This document shows positions 1 through 10,740 of a DNA stretch of 64,000 nt, piece after piece. Position numbers and translations under genes: made by a program. The notes beneath the pieces are model-generated. The model ran no database searches and had not been told where the DNA came from. It worked only from the letters and a program-made list of their open reading frames with translations. The number at the start of each line of letters is the position of its first letter. The stretch's first letter is position 1. The stretch is from Petroclostridium sp. X23. GTDB lineage: Bacteria > Bacillota > Clostridia > SK-Y3. The stretch covers positions 3,289,051 to 3,353,050 of the forward strand of contig NZ_CP124862.1 in assembly GCF_030013905.1 (NCBI RefSeq), given 5' to 3'.

Positions 1-1001
1 ATTTAGTACAAGCAGAAGCGATTATTGATATTATAAATTCAAAAACAAATGTTGGCTTGCAATCTGCGGTAGATCAGCTTGAAGGAAGTTTATCAAGTAG
101 AATATTCGATATACGAAGTAAAATGCTTAGAATAGCTGCTCATCTGCAAGCTGCAGTCGATTTTCCTGAAGATGATATTGAAGAATTGAGTGAAGAGAAT
201 TTAATTGCTTTTTTAAAAAATATAAAGGATGAGATGAAAAATTTACTCGAGACTGCTGATATGGGTAAAATCATAAGAGATGGGTTAAGTACAGTGATTA
301 TTGGAAAACCAAATGTAGGTAAATCTTCTCTTTTAAATAACCTTTTAAAAGAAAATAGAGCAATTGTTACTGAGGTCCCGGGAACTACACGAGATATTAT
401 TGAAGAATATATCAATTTAAAAGGTATCCCATTAAAGGTTATTGATACTGCCGGCATTAGAGAAACCGATGATATTGTGGAAAGAATAGGTGTGGAAAAA
501 TCCAGAGAATTTATAAATAAGGCTGACTTAGTAATTTTAATATTAGATGGCAGCGAAATCATAAATGAGAATGATAAAAAGATCATTGATCTTGTAAAAA
601 ATAAAAAGCTTATCGTATTGGTTAATAAAGTGGATTTAGATATTAGAATTGATATGGAGTATATAAGGAATTTATTTGAGGGTCATCCTATAATAAATGT
701 ATCTGCAAAAAAAGGAATAGGAGTTCAAGAACTTGAAAACACCATTCATCACCTTTTTATGAGCGGAAATATAAATATTAACAGTGATGTTATGATTACT
801 AATGTAAGACATAAAGATTCATTGGTAAGAGCAAAAAAGAGTATTAGTGAATGTATTGAAGCAATAGATAACGGGATGCCGTTAGATATGATCTTTATAG
901 ATTTAAGTAACGCTATTGAGAGTTTAGGTGAAATTATAGGATTTACTGTTTCTGAAGAGATTGTTGATCAGATTTTTAGAGAATTTTGTTTGGGAAAATG
1001 A
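1..1001 (+). CDS. mnmE: tRNA modification GTPase MnmE (5' truncated by window edge)
   Basis: With MnmG it installs the carboxymethylaminomethyl group on U34 of certain tRNAs. The reading frame is open from base 3, so the N-terminal folate-binding part lies outside the window; about 332 residues are visible. The G domain shows the P-loop GKPNVGKSS, the switch GTTRD, DTAGIRET and NKVDL. The C-terminus is FCLGK, matching the family C-terminal motif with its cysteine. The stop is 9 bases before mnmG, so the two are almost certainly co-transcribed. Identification is secure; only the 5' end is missing. Confidence 0.97.
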   Translation, partial: LVQAEAIIDIINSKTNVGLQSAVDQLEGSLSSRIFDIRSKMLRIAAHLQAAVDFPEDDIEELSEENLIAFLKNIKDEMKNLLETADMGKIIRDGLSTVIIGKPNVGKSSLLNNLLKENRAIVTEVPGTTRDIIEEYINLKGIPLKVIDTAGIRETDDIVERIGVEKSREFINKADLVILILDGSEIINENDKKIIDLVKNKKLIVLVNKVDLDIRIDMEYIRNLFEGHPIINVSAKKGIGVQELENTIHHLFMSGNININSDVMITNVRHKDSLVRAKKSISECIEAIDNGMPLDMIFIDLSNAIESLGEIIGFTVSEEIVDQIFREFCLGK

Positions 1002-1010
1002 GGTGATAGA

Positions 1011-2903
1011 ATGGAGTATTATGCCGGTGAATATGATGTTGCTGTAATTGGAGGCGGACATGCCGGTTGTGAAGCTGCTTTAGCGTCAGCGCGTCTGGGA
1101 TGTTCAACCATTATGTTCGCTATAAATCTTGATAGTATTGCGAATATGCCTTGTAATCCCAGTATAGGTGGGACGGCTAAAGGACATCTCGTGAGGGAAA
1201 TAGACGCTTTAGGCGGAGAAATGGGTAAAAATGCGGATAAAACATTTATACAATCCAGAATATTGAATAAAGGAAAAGGCCCTGCCGTTTATTCGTTACG
1301 TGCTCAGTCAGACCGCAGAGCATATCAAATGGAAATGAAACATACTCTTGAAAAGCAGGAAAATCTTGATATAAAACAGGCAGAAGTAGTAGATATATTA
1401 GTTGAAAATAAAACGGTAAAATGCATTAAAACACATACCGGCGCAATATATCATGTAAAAGCTGTAATTCTGGCAACAGGAACATTTTTAAAAGGAAGAA
1501 TTATAGTTGGCGATGTGAACTATAGTGGCGGACCAGATGGTTTGTTTCCGGCAAATAAGCTTTCTGATGCATTGAAAGAGCAGGGAGTAGAATTAATGAG
1601 ATTCAAAACTGGGACTCCTGCAAGAATAAACTCAAGGTCCGTAGATTTCTCCAAGATGGAAGAACAGAATGGTGATGACCTTATTACGCCATTTTCTTTT
1701 GAGACAGAAGATGTGGGAAAAAATAAGGTATCGTGCTGGCTTACATATACAAATGAAAAAACACATCAAGTGATTAAAGATAATTTGCATCGTTCTCCAT
1801 TATACGGTGGAGTCATTGAAGGTGTCGGTCCAAGATACTGCCCGTCTATTGAAGATAAGGTAGTCCGTTTTGCAGATAAAGAAAGACATCAGTTGTTTAT
1901 AGAGCCGATGGGTCTAAATACGGAAGAAATGTATGTTCAGGGTATGTCAAGTAGTTTGCCGGAAGATGTTCAATTAGAGATGTTAAGGACCATTAAAGGA
2001 TTAGAAAATGTCAAAATGATGAGAACGGCATATGCGATAGAATATGATTGTGTTAATCCTACACAATTGAAATTAACATTAGAATTTAAAAATATAAACG
2101 GATTATACGGCGCAGGTCAATTTAATGGTAGTTCAGGATATGAAGAGGCTGCTGCACAGGGATTGATAGCGGGTACAAATGCTTCTTTGAAAATTTTGGA
2201 CAAGGAGCCATTAGTATTGGACCGTTCTGAGGCATATATAGGTACTTTAATAGATGACTTAGTAACAAAGGGTACATCGGAGCCATATAGAATGATGACA
2301 TCACGTTCCGAGTACAGACTGTTGCTGCGTCAGGACAATGCTGATTTGAGATTGACTCCGATAGGATATAAGGTAGGATTAATCTCTGAAGAAAGATATC
2401 AAAAGTTTTTGAATAAAAAGTTACAGATAGAACAAGAAATCAAAAGACTGGAAGAAACCATTATAACCCCAACCGACGAAGTAAATACATTTTTAGATCA
2501 TCACAATAGCACAAGAATAAAATCAGGAATCCGCATGATTGAACTGTTGAAAAGACCGGAACTGAGCTACGATGCTTTAGGTGCTATTGATAAAAGCCGT
2601 CCTGGATTATCTTTTGATGTTGCAGAACAGGTATCTATTCAGATAAAATATGAAGGATATATAAAAAGACAGCTGATGCAGATAGAGCAATTCAAAAAGT
2701 TAGAGAATAAAAAGCTACCCAAAGATCTCGATTACAATGCTATTCAAGGATTGAGAATAGAAGCAAGACAAAAACTTACCAATATCAAGCCTGAATCAAT
2801 GGGTCAAGCTTCAAGAATTTCAGGTGTGTCACCTGCTGATATATCTGTTCTTATGATTTATTTGGAACAAATACGGAGAGGAAATACCAATAAAGATTCT
2901 TAA
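1011..2903 (+). CDS. mnmG: tRNA uridine-5-carboxymethylaminomethyl modification enzyme MnmG (GidA)
   Basis: This FAD-dependent partner of MnmE is 630 residues, a normal family length. The N-terminal dinucleotide-binding motif is [12 protein letters not shown], followed by the conserved CNPSIGG stretch. The C-terminal half has the [16 protein letters not shown] segment and the closing [12 protein letters not shown] helix used for MnmE and tRNA contact. GAGGTGAT lies just before the ATG. It follows mnmE directly, and the ribosome binding site of rsmG begins just after its stop. Confidence 0.98.
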   Translation: MEYYAGEYDVAVIGGGHAGCEAALASARLGCSTIMFAINLDSIANMPCNPSIGGTAKGHLVREIDALGGEMGKNADKTFIQSRILNKGKGPAVYSLRAQSDRRAYQMEMKHTLEKQENLDIKQAEVVDILVENKTVKCIKTHTGAIYHVKAVILATGTFLKGRIIVGDVNYSGGPDGLFPANKLSDALKEQGVELMRFKTGTPARINSRSVDFSKMEEQNGDDLITPFSFETEDVGKNKVSCWLTYTNEKTHQVIKDNLHRSPLYGGVIEGVGPRYCPSIEDKVVRFADKERHQLFIEPMGLNTEEMYVQGMSSSLPEDVQLEMLRTIKGLENVKMMRTAYAIEYDCVNPTQLKLTLEFKNINGLYGAGQFNGSSGYEEAAAQGLIAGTNASLKILDKEPLVLDRSEAYIGTLIDDLVTKGTSEPYRMMTSRSEYRLLLRQDNADLRLTPIGYKVGLISEERYQKFLNKKLQIEQEIKRLEETIITPTDEVNTFLDHHNSTRIKSGIRMIELLKRPELSYDALGAIDKSRPGLSFDVAEQVSIQIKYEGYIKRQLMQIEQFKKLENKKLPKDLDYNAIQGLRIEARQKLTNIKPESMGQASRISGVSPADISVLMIYLEQIRRGNTNKDS

Positions 2904-2921
2904 TTGAGTAGAGGTGAAAAA

Positions 2922-3641
2922 ATGGAATCTGTTGATCTATTAAGGGAGGGTGCCAGACAATTTAATATTGATCTTACTGATGAAAAAATAGAAAAGTTTG
3001 TTATATATAAGAATATGCTTTTAGAGTGGAATAAGAAAATGAATCTTACTGCCATTGAGGATGAAAAAGAGATTATCATAAAGCATTTTCTAGATTCTAT
3101 TTCATGTATTTTTACTAATGTATTTGAAACAGGCTCTAAGATTATTGATGTGGGTACAGGAGCTGGGTTTCCCGCAATTCCATTAAAAATTGTGAATTGT
3201 AATTTAAATATTACATTATTGGATTCTTTAAATAAAAGACTAAATTTTTTGGATGAAGTTATTAAAGAGTTAAAATTCGATAATATTGTTACTATGCACG
3301 GTAGAGCAGAAGATATAGGTAATAATAAGCAATATCGAGAAGAATTCGATGTTTCAATATCACGCGCGGTAGCAAATCTATCGGTGCTGGCAGAGTACTG
3401 TCTCCCTCTTTCAAAAGTTGGCGGATATTTTATAAGTATGAAAGGTCCGGATGTAACAGAAGAAATGAATGAGTCAAAAAATGCTATTCATGTGTTAGGC
3501 GGAGAAATTGTAGATATTAAGAAAATCCTATTGCCCCACACGCAAATACAACATTCGATTATTGTTATAAAAAAGGTAAGACAATGTCCGACAAAATATC
3601 CCAGAAAGGCTGGAAAACCCTCAAAGGATCCGATAAAATAA
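2922..3641 (+). CDS. rsmG: 16S rRNA (guanine527-N7)-methyltransferase RsmG (GidB)
   Basis: SAM-dependent methyltransferase acting on G527 of 16S rRNA. The SAM-binding motif is IIDVGTGAGFPAIPLKI, followed by the conserved LLDSLNKRLNFLDEV and SRAVANLSVLAEYCLPL. I place the start at the ATG at 2922, which has GAGGTG 5-10 bases upstream and gives 239 residues; an in-frame TTG at 2904 directly abuts the mnmG stop and has no ribosome binding site. The gene ends the mnmE-mnmG-rsmG group. Confidence 0.96.
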   Translation: MESVDLLREGARQFNIDLTDEKIEKFVIYKNMLLEWNKKMNLTAIEDEKEIIIKHFLDSISCIFTNVFETGSKIIDVGTGAGFPAIPLKIVNCNLNITLLDSLNKRLNFLDEVIKELKFDNIVTMHGRAEDIGNNKQYREEFDVSISRAVANLSVLAEYCLPLSKVGGYFISMKGPDVTEEMNESKNAIHVLGGEIVDIKKILLPHTQIQHSIIVIKKVRQCPTKYPRKAGKPSKDPIK

Positions 3642-3708
3642 ATATTATTTTGATAATTGGTGTAGTAATGTGACGAACGATTTTTTACCAAAATTTATAA
3701 GATTATGT

Positions 3709-3714
3709 TATAAT
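3709..3714 (+). promoter_or_regulatory. probable -10 element of the noc promoter
   Basis: TATAAT in the 156-base gap between rsmG and noc. The only -35 candidate, TTTACC at 3684, is 19 bases upstream, which is long, so the promoter is tentative. Confidence 0.35.
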
Positions 3715-3797
3715 ACTAGATATAAAAATAAAAAAGTCATATAAATATATATTTATATGATATGGACAAGCTGAGGGTAAAAAAGGAGGCATTGTGT

Positions 3798-4625
3798 ATG
3801 ATGGAGGTTATGTCAATGTTTAAGAATAATAATGATGAAAAAGGGAAGGTAGTAAACATACCTATTGATAAAATAAAGCCTAACCCATACCAGCCCCGGA
3901 AACATTTTGATAAAGCAGCACTAGAAGAGCTTAGTATATCTATAAAGCAATATGGTATATTGCAACCAATAAATGTTCGAAAACTAGGGTCGGGAAGCTA
4001 TGAACTAGTGGCGGGTGAAAGAAGACTAAGAGCATCCAAAATTGCGGATATAAAAGAGATACCTGCTATTGTTGTGGAAATGAATGATAATGATTCTGCA
4101 GTTGTGGCATTAATAGAGAATTTACAAAGAGAAGATCTTAGTTTTATGGAAGAAGCTGAAGGATATTTTCATTTAATATCTGAGCATGGATTTACACAAG
4201 AGGAGCTGGCAATAAAGGTTGGAAAAAATCAATCTACCGTTGCTAATAAGCTTAGATTGTTAAAATTGCCTCCGTTAGTAAAAAAAATGATTGGTGACAA
4301 CAATTTGACTGAAAGACATGCTAGAGCTTTATTAAAATTACCTGATGAACAGCTGCAGTTGAAAATTTTAAAGCAAGTATGTGAAAAGGGTTTAAATGTA
4401 AAGAAAACTGAAGAATTAATTCAGAAAACTATAGAAAAATATACGAATAATGCAGAAAAACCGACTGTTAAAAAGCAAATTAGAGCGTTTAGAGATGTTA
4501 GAATATTCATTAATACATTAAAACAGGCCGTTGATATGATGAAGCAATCAGGCGTAAATGCTAAAGTTACACAGAGTGATAATGAAGATTATGTAGAATA
4601 TATTGTGAGAATTCCAAAAGAGTAG
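3798..4625 (+). CDS. noc: Nucleoid occlusion protein Noc (ParB paralogue)
   Basis: ParB-fold DNA-binding CTPase that in Bacillus binds dispersed sites and blocks septum formation over the nucleoid. The N-terminal ParB domain holds PNPYQPRKHF and GERRLRAS (CTP-binding box), followed by ENLQREDLSFMEEA and a helix-turn-helix at LAIKVGKNQSTVANKLRLL. The start chosen is the ATG at 3798, 8 bases after AGGAGG, giving 275 residues. The position directly after rsmG and before parA-parB matches the Noc locus of Firmicutes. A second ParB-family gene at 6413 is the true ParB, so Noc is the better name here. Confidence 0.85.
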   Translation: MMEVMSMFKNNNDEKGKVVNIPIDKIKPNPYQPRKHFDKAALEELSISIKQYGILQPINVRKLGSGSYELVAGERRLRASKIADIKEIPAIVVEMNDNDSAVVALIENLQREDLSFMEEAEGYFHLISEHGFTQEELAIKVGKNQSTVANKLRLLKLPPLVKKMIGDNNLTERHARALLKLPDEQLQLKILKQVCEKGLNVKKTEELIQKTIEKYTNNAEKPTVKKQIRAFRDVRIFINTLKQAVDMMKQSGVNAKVTQSDNEDYVEYIVRIPKE

Positions 4626-4649
4626 TAAAAAATTATAAATTGTTAGGAG

Positions 4650-4683
4650 AAAAAATCGATATAAAGGATATATCGATTTTTTA
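4650..4683. terminator. bidirectional intrinsic terminator
   Basis: A 13-bp perfect stem, AAAAATCGATATA with its complement, around a short loop. It is flanked by A and T runs, so it can stop transcription from noc and from the convergent gene at 4706-4975. Confidence 0.85.
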
Positions 4684-4705
4684 TATGTCTAGCATGTGAT
4701 TTTGA

Positions 4706-4975
4706 TTAAAATTTTCCGAACAATAGTAATAGACCTATGGCTATAAAAGAAATTCCTGCACCAATTTGTATATAATTTTGGGGTATATATCTGCTTAAAA
4801 TTTCTCCACATAACACTCCAATTACCGATGATAGAATTAGTGCTGAAGCTGCACCAATAAATACAGATAGTCCACTTTTTGTTTTTGAAGCAAGCAGCAT
4901 GGTGGAGAGCTGGGTTTTATCTCCCAGCTCGGCAAGAAAAACAATCCAAAATGTAGTAAAAATTATTTTCCACAT
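4706..4975 (-). CDS. Single-repeat Gdt1/TMEM165-family membrane transporter
   Basis: The 89-residue protein carries one copy of the family signature, ELGDKTQ, near its N-terminus, and three hydrophobic segments. Gdt1/TMEM165 (UPF0016) proteins move Mn2+ or Ca2+ across membranes. Eukaryotic members have two signature repeats, whereas bacterial half-size proteins have one and presumably pair up. AGGAGG lies 9 bases before the ATG. The gene faces noc across a shared terminator. Cation export, probably Mn2+, is an inference from the family. Confidence 0.8.
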   Translation of the reverse strand: MWKIIFTTFWIVFLAELGDKTQLSTMLLASKTKSGLSVFIGAASALILSSVIGVLCGEILSRYIPQNYIQIGAGISFIAIGLLLLFGKF

Positions 4976-5014
4976 ATATTAATAATCCTCCTGAAAAATA
5001 TCATAATAATTATA

Positions 5015-5341
5015 TTAATAAGAATTTTTTTTTATTAGTATTTTTTTTATTAAAATATGGATAAAACTCGAAATAATTAAAGCAGTAGTTATACATAGGA
5101 GTAAACTAAGAATAAATGCAGTAGTTTCAATATTTGGATAATTATTATTCATATCTGAAAATGTCTTAACACTTATATCTGAAATATTATAACCGATATT
5201 CATTGCCAAAGATGGTATGAAAGATAATGAATCAATCAATTTTGAATTACCATAGAAATTAAGATAAACGGCCCATGAACAATAACAACATATTATACTA
5301 AGACATACCATCTTTGAACGTATAAATTTTTCAAATTTCAT
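5015..5341 (-). CDS. Hypothetical small membrane protein
   Basis: A 108-residue protein of unrecognised family. Two hydrophobic stretches are visible: about residues 12-28 (cysteine-rich, ICCYCSWAVY) and a C-terminal segment near residues 75-100. They are separated by a polar loop containing NNNYPNIETT. The ATG at 5341 is chosen because GAGGTG precedes it by about 6 bases; the upstream in-frame GTG overlaps that site. It lies upstream of the Gdt1-type gene on the same strand with a gap of about 40 bases, so they may be co-transcribed. Confidence 0.6.
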   Translation of the reverse strand: MKFEKFIRSKMVCLSIICCYCSWAVYLNFYGNSKLIDSLSFIPSLAMNIGYNISDISVKTFSDMNNNYPNIETTAFILSLLLCITTALIISSFIHILIKKILIKKNSY

Positions 5342-5528
5342 TAAATTCACCTCGCAATTTATTATATTATATTCACGAAAATGTTATATATTCTACAACA
5401 ATTACACAATTGTGTTCACATTACTGGATTATGGTAAATGTCGAAGAGTATTTAAAGAAGCACTTGCTGATATTATTTTTTTAGAAAGTTGGATGGAATA
5501 TAAAATAGTATAGTTATTATAAAAAGTA

Positions 5529-5560
5529 CAAGAAAATGTTTCACGTGAAACATTTTCTTG
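5529..5560. other. parS site inside a 32-bp perfect palindrome
   Basis: The ParB-binding sequence TGTTTCACGTGAAACA is at 5537-5552. The palindrome extends 8 bases further on each side (CAAGAAAA on the left, TTTTCTTG on the right) with no mismatch. It lies just upstream of parA, 25 bases before the probable -10 TATAAT at 5585-5590. The site should load ParB for origin segregation. The extension and position could also let it act as an operator or a terminator-like hairpin. Confidence 0.92.
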
Positions 5561-5638
5561 TTTTAAAAACAGAATAATCTATGCTATAATATGAAGGTAT
5601 ATATGAAAATAATGAATGTATAGAGAGATGGTGGTGTT

Positions 5639-6412
5639 TTGAGTAAGGTGATAGCAGTTGCCAACCAGAAAGGGGGCGTAGGGAAAACTACAACCTCCGT
5701 TAATTTGAGTGCATGCCTTGCTGCAAAAGGTGAAAGAGTTTTGATGATAGATATAGATCCGCAGGGTAATAGTACTAGTGGTGTAGGTATAAATAAAAAG
5801 CTGCTGAAAAAGTCTATATATGATGTATTAATCAATGATGATGACATCAATCAGGTGATTTTAAAGACCGCATATGAAAATTTATACATATGCCCATCAA
5901 ATATTGAATTGGCAGGGGCTGAGATTGAACTTGTTGCAATCATGTCTAGAGAATATCGATTAAAAAAATCAGTTGAATCAATTGAAGATACATATGATTA
6001 TATTATCATGGATTGTCCTCCTTCGCTTGGTTTATTAACAATTAATGCACTGACATGCGCGCATTCAATACTTGTTCCTATACAATGTGAATATTATGCA
6101 TTAGAAGGACTTAGTCAGTTAACAAATACAGTAAAGCAGGTGAAAAAGTATCTGAATTCAAATCTTGATATTGAAGGTGTGCTACTTACTATGTTTGATG
6201 CTAGAACAAATCTTTCTATACAAGTTGTTGAAGAAGTGAAAAAGTATTTTCCTAAAAAAGTTTATAAAACGGTGATACCTAGAAATATCAGATTAAGTGA
6301 GGCCCCTAGCTTTGGCCAACCGATCATTTTTTATGATCCAAAGTCAAGAGGTGCTGAATGTTACTTAGAGCTTGCTAATGAAGTGATTGAGTACACTAAA
6401 GAGGTGATATAG
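5639..6412 (+). CDS. parA: Chromosome-partitioning ATPase ParA (Soj)
   Basis: Walker-type ATPase of 257 residues that works with ParB and parS in origin segregation. The deviant Walker A motif KGGVGKTT is at residues 11-18, DIDPQGNST follows, and MDCPPSLGLL is the Walker B region. The start is TTG, with GGTGGTG nearby as a weak ribosome binding site. The stop is immediately followed by parB. The 257-residue length fits chromosomal ParA without an extra N-terminal DNA-binding domain. Confidence 0.95.
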   Translation: MSKVIAVANQKGGVGKTTTSVNLSACLAAKGERVLMIDIDPQGNSTSGVGINKKLLKKSIYDVLINDDDINQVILKTAYENLYICPSNIELAGAEIELVAIMSREYRLKKSVESIEDTYDYIIMDCPPSLGLLTINALTCAHSILVPIQCEYYALEGLSQLTNTVKQVKKYLNSNLDIEGVLLTMFDARTNLSIQVVEEVKKYFPKKVYKTVIPRNIRLSEAPSFGQPIIFYDPKSRGAECYLELANEVIEYTKEVI

Positions 6413-7267
6413 TTGGTGAAAAGAGGACTAGGAAAAGGTTTGGGAGCTCTACTACCTGGTGTTGAAACAGATGAAGATAATTCTGTAAAGGAAATAAAAT
6501 TAATAGAAATTGAGCCAAATAAAAAACAACCAAGAAAAGATTTTGACTTAGAAAAGCTGGAAGTACTTTCTGAGTCCATTAAGATACATGGTGTGATACA
6601 GCCTATTATTGTTAAAAAACTTGATAACGGTTTCTATCAAATTATAGCAGGGGAGAGAAGATGGCGTGCCGCAAAATTAGCTGGACTAAAAACTATCCCT
6701 GTCATTGTTAGAGATTATGAAAAGAAAGAAACAATGGAAATAGCATTGATCGAAAATCTTCAAAGAGAAGATTTGAATCCGATCGAAGAAGCAGAGGCAT
6801 ATAAAAACCTGATAGAAGAGTTTCACATTAAACAGGAAGAAATCAGTCAAAGAGTAGGCAAAAGTCGATCGGCGATTGCTAATGCCCTAAGATTGCTTAA
6901 TCTTCCGGACTTATTAAAACAATTTGTGATTGAAGATAAATTATCAAATGGACATGCAAGGGCAATATTAAGTGTTGAAGATAATAGTGAACAGGAAAAA
7001 ATAGCTCAGAAAGTAATAGAAGAAGGACTAAGTGTCAGGCAAACAGAGAAATTGGTGAAAGACTATATTTCTAATAAAAGAAAGAAAAATATAAGTGATA
7101 AAAAAAATGAACTGTCACATATCTATATTGATTTGCAAGAGCGATTATCAAAAGATTTAGGTACAAAAGTTAAGATATGTCCTGGTAAAAGTAAGAGCAA
7201 AATAGAAATTGAATATTATTCTGATGATGACTTAGAAAGGCTAATCGGTCTACTAAAATTAACGTAA
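6413..7267 (+). CDS. parB: Chromosome-partitioning protein ParB (Spo0J)
   Basis: A parS-binding CTPase clamp protein of 284 residues. It begins KRGLGKGLGALLPG, the N-terminal ParA-activating segment typical of chromosomal ParB and absent from Noc. GERRWRAAK is the CTP-binding box, ENLQREDLNPIEEA follows, and the helix-turn-helix is at ISQRVGKSRSAIANALRLL. The TTG at 6413 directly follows the parA stop and the GTG at 6416 is an equally good start; GAGGTG is at 6401-6406. Confidence 0.95.
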   Translation: MVKRGLGKGLGALLPGVETDEDNSVKEIKLIEIEPNKKQPRKDFDLEKLEVLSESIKIHGVIQPIIVKKLDNGFYQIIAGERRWRAAKLAGLKTIPVIVRDYEKKETMEIALIENLQREDLNPIEEAEAYKNLIEEFHIKQEEISQRVGKSRSAIANALRLLNLPDLLKQFVIEDKLSNGHARAILSVEDNSEQEKIAQKVIEEGLSVRQTEKLVKDYISNKRKKNISDKKNELSHIYIDLQERLSKDLGTKVKICPGKSKSKIEIEYYSDDDLERLIGLLKLT

Positions 7268-7559
7268 AGAGAAAATTATTATAATCATACGAAAATATCC
7301 TCTTTAATATTTTAGTTATATTCAATTTTTACACAGAAAGCAATATACAGATATAGGTAAGGGTGATATTTTGAATACAGGGAAAATAAACGCGCCTGAT
7401 AAATGAAATTTATAGATAAAACAAAAAAATAGACTAATATAGGTCTTGTGGATAGTTCAATATTTATATAACTACTAAAAAATAATTTTTTAATAATTTT
7501 TCTGGGTATAGCGATTATACAAAATGTTTCACGTGAAACAATATAGAAGGAGCAGTTTT
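7268..7559 (+). other. intergenic region between parB and the DUF4446 gene
   Basis: AT-rich, 292 bases. Apart from the second parS site near its end I see only a possible 11-codon frame starting TTG near 7370 behind GGGTGAT. I see no convincing terminator and no RNA gene. Confidence 0.5.
7525..7540. other. second parS site
   Basis: A perfect TGTTTCACGTGAAACA palindrome about 2 kb from the first, so the two sites flank parA-parB. An in-frame ATG formed by the base before the site and the site itself would be read as MFHVKQ, but the ribosome binding site places the real downstream start at 7560. Confidence 0.92.
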
Positions 7560-8084
7560 ATGGATGGAATTAGTAATCTGATAAGTACATATTCGGTTTA
7601 CATTATTTTGTCTTTAATAATCATTAATATATTATTATTGATAATGAATATGATAAATAGTACTAGGATTGGACAATTGAAAAAAAGATATAATAAATTA
7701 ACGGATGAAATAAAAGATAAAGATTTAGAAAATGTGATTATAGACTATTATAGTATGGTAAAAGAAATAGTTAAAAAGAATAGTGATATTGAAAAACAGA
7801 TGAAAATTGTTGAAGGAAAGCTTCAGTTGTGTGCACAAAAGATAGGAGTCATCCGGTATAATGCATTTGATAATGTGGGAAGTAATTTAAGTTTTGCCAT
7901 TGCAATGCTCGATTCTAATGATAATGGATTTATTATTAACGGTGTGTATACAAGAGACAGCTCTACCACTTACGCAAAACCTGTAATAAGCGGAAAGGCG
8001 AAATATACTCTATCTGCAGAAGAGATGCAGGCATTAGATTTAGCAAAAAGAAATTACAATGAAAGAAAATATGAGACTAGTTAA
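7560..8084 (+). CDS. DUF4446 family membrane-anchored protein
   Basis: A 174-residue protein with one N-terminal transmembrane helix (about residues 8-30), then a coiled-coil-like polar region, then the conserved C-terminal domain with RYNAFDNVGSNLSFAIAMLD and YAKPVISGKAKYTLSAEE. Function is unknown, but the family commonly follows parB in Clostridia. AAGGAGC at 7548-7554 supports the ATG at 7560 rather than the parS-derived ATG at 7524. Confidence 0.82.
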   Translation: MDGISNLISTYSVYIILSLIIINILLLIMNMINSTRIGQLKKRYNKLTDEIKDKDLENVIIDYYSMVKEIVKKNSDIEKQMKIVEGKLQLCAQKIGVIRYNAFDNVGSNLSFAIAMLDSNDNGFIINGVYTRDSSTTYAKPVISGKAKYTLSAEEMQALDLAKRNYNERKYETS

Positions 8085-8144
8085 AAATTAACTAAGATGA
8101 TAATTTTATTTGTAAAAACATAAGAAAAGAGGGTTGGATAGCAG

Positions 8145-8879
8145 GTGAAAAATAAATCAAAATTTTTATGGTTATATTCTACAGTGCTATTTACTGCTGC
8201 ATTTGTTTTAATACTTATGTCTGCAGTAAGCCAAAGTAGATTAAGTCAAGATATAGAAACCTACAAAGAGCAATTAAATAAGCAAAAAGGTATGTTTCAA
8301 GGCGTACAGCAAAATCTTAGTAGTTTGTCTTCTGAAAATGAAAAACTAAAAGAAAACCTCCAAGTAGCTAGTGTCAGGAATAAAGAATTAGAAGAGGAAC
8401 TAAAAAAAACCAAAGAGCAATTAAATCAGATAGATATGCAAAACTATAAACTTAAACAAAGTATCGATCATTTTTTTGAAGGCAAAAGATATTCTGAAGA
8501 AGGAAATTATAAAGAAAGCGCAGCTCATTTATATAGTGTTGATCAGAGTTTGTTACCTGAAAGCAGTAAAGAAGCATATAATAAGCTTAGTTCGGTGGCG
8601 TTTGAGAAAGCCGCAGTGTCACATTATTTAGAAGGCAAGAAAAAATATTTAGCAAATGAATTAGATGAAGGGATTGAATCATTTAAATTCTCACTGCAAT
8701 ACAATCCCAATGTGTATTGTTCTGATGATGCAACGTATTTTTTGTTTAGGAGTTATTACAAATTAGAGAAGTATGCGGAAGCAAAAGAGATGCTTATACA
8801 ACTTAGAGATAAGTATCCAAATAATACATATAAAAAAGATATCAAATATTTTTTGGAAGCTATGAGTGAAAAGAATTAA
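8145..8879 (+). CDS. Membrane-anchored coiled-coil/TPR-like protein
   Basis: The 244-residue protein has an N-terminal transmembrane helix (residues about 6-26), a long heptad-rich coiled coil (about 30-105) and a C-terminal half that looks like helical TPR repeats. The last of these reads YNPNVYCSDDATYFLFRSYYKLEKYAEAKEML, split here only as a description of its span (about 185-220). It may be a tethered scaffold or cell-envelope protein; no catalytic motif is visible. Start is GTG. It converges on the small minus-strand gene at 8876 with a 4-base overlap. Confidence 0.7.
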   Translation: MKNKSKFLWLYSTVLFTAAFVLILMSAVSQSRLSQDIETYKEQLNKQKGMFQGVQQNLSSLSSENEKLKENLQVASVRNKELEEELKKTKEQLNQIDMQNYKLKQSIDHFFEGKRYSEEGNYKESAAHLYSVDQSLLPESSKEAYNKLSSVAFEKAAVSHYLEGKKKYLANELDEGIESFKFSLQYNPNVYCSDDATYFLFRSYYKLEKYAEAKEMLIQLRDKYPNNTYKKDIKYFLEAMSEKN

Positions 8880-9034
8880 CTATCTAGCTCGAGGACCTTT
8901 TTAGAAAGGTCCTCTTTACTTATGATCCCTTTCTCAATTAAAATCTCTATAATTGAAGCAATAGCAAGTGTGTTTTTATAGTCGGTTTCTTTCAAATCTG
9001 CAATATGACTGTAAATTTTAATATCATCATTCAT
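8876..9034 (-). CDS. Small conserved-looking protein, 52 residues
   Basis: Start ATG at 9034 with AAGGAG about 8 bases upstream. The protein is mainly a predicted amphipathic helix, NTLAIASIIEILIEKGIISK, with an acidic and lysine-rich C-terminus. I do not recognise a function. Its last codons contain the perfect hairpin at 8891-8914 that probably terminates the convergent gene, so coding and terminator functions overlap. The frame extends further upstream without a start that has a ribosome binding site, so the short form is preferred. Confidence 0.65.
   Translation of the reverse strand: MNDDIKIYSHIADLKETDYKNTLAIASIIEILIEKGIISKEDLSKKVLELDS
8891..8918 (+). terminator. hairpin terminator for the TPR-like gene
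   Basis: A 10-bp perfect stem GAGGACCTTT/AAAGGTCCTC with a TTAG loop, followed by TTTA. It lies 12 bases after the stop at 8879 and inside the 3' end of the small minus-strand gene. Confidence 0.65.
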
Positions 9035-10614
<1,580 letters not shown>

Positions 10615-10623
10615 AAAATGGTG

Positions 10624-10659
10624 AAAGCGCTCACTAAATTTTAACCGTGTGGGCGCTTT
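10624..10659 (+). terminator. hairpin after serS
   Basis: An 11-bp stem with one G-T pair (AAAGCGCTCAC with GTGGGCGCTTT), starting 10 bases after the serS stop. There is no clear T-run, so terminator function is only probable. Confidence 0.45.
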
Positions 10660-10693
10660 GAAAAATATCCATAAAATAACATGATAAAAATAG

Positions 10694-10722
10694 TTGACAT
10701 AGTCGCAAATTTTTGTTATATT
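10694..10722 (+). promoter_or_regulatory. sigma-A type promoter of the tRNA-Ser genes
   Basis: TTGACA at 10694-10699 and TATATT at 10717-10722 with a 17-base spacer, ending 18 bases before the first tRNA. Confidence 0.8.
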
Positions 10723-10740
10723 ATTATATGTCACTCAGAC

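Noticed and set aside
376..383. TCCCGGGA in mnmE as a Noc-binding site
   Set aside because: It encodes the conserved V-P-G-T-T of the GTPase and lacks the outer bases of the Noc consensus, so it is likely a codon effect.
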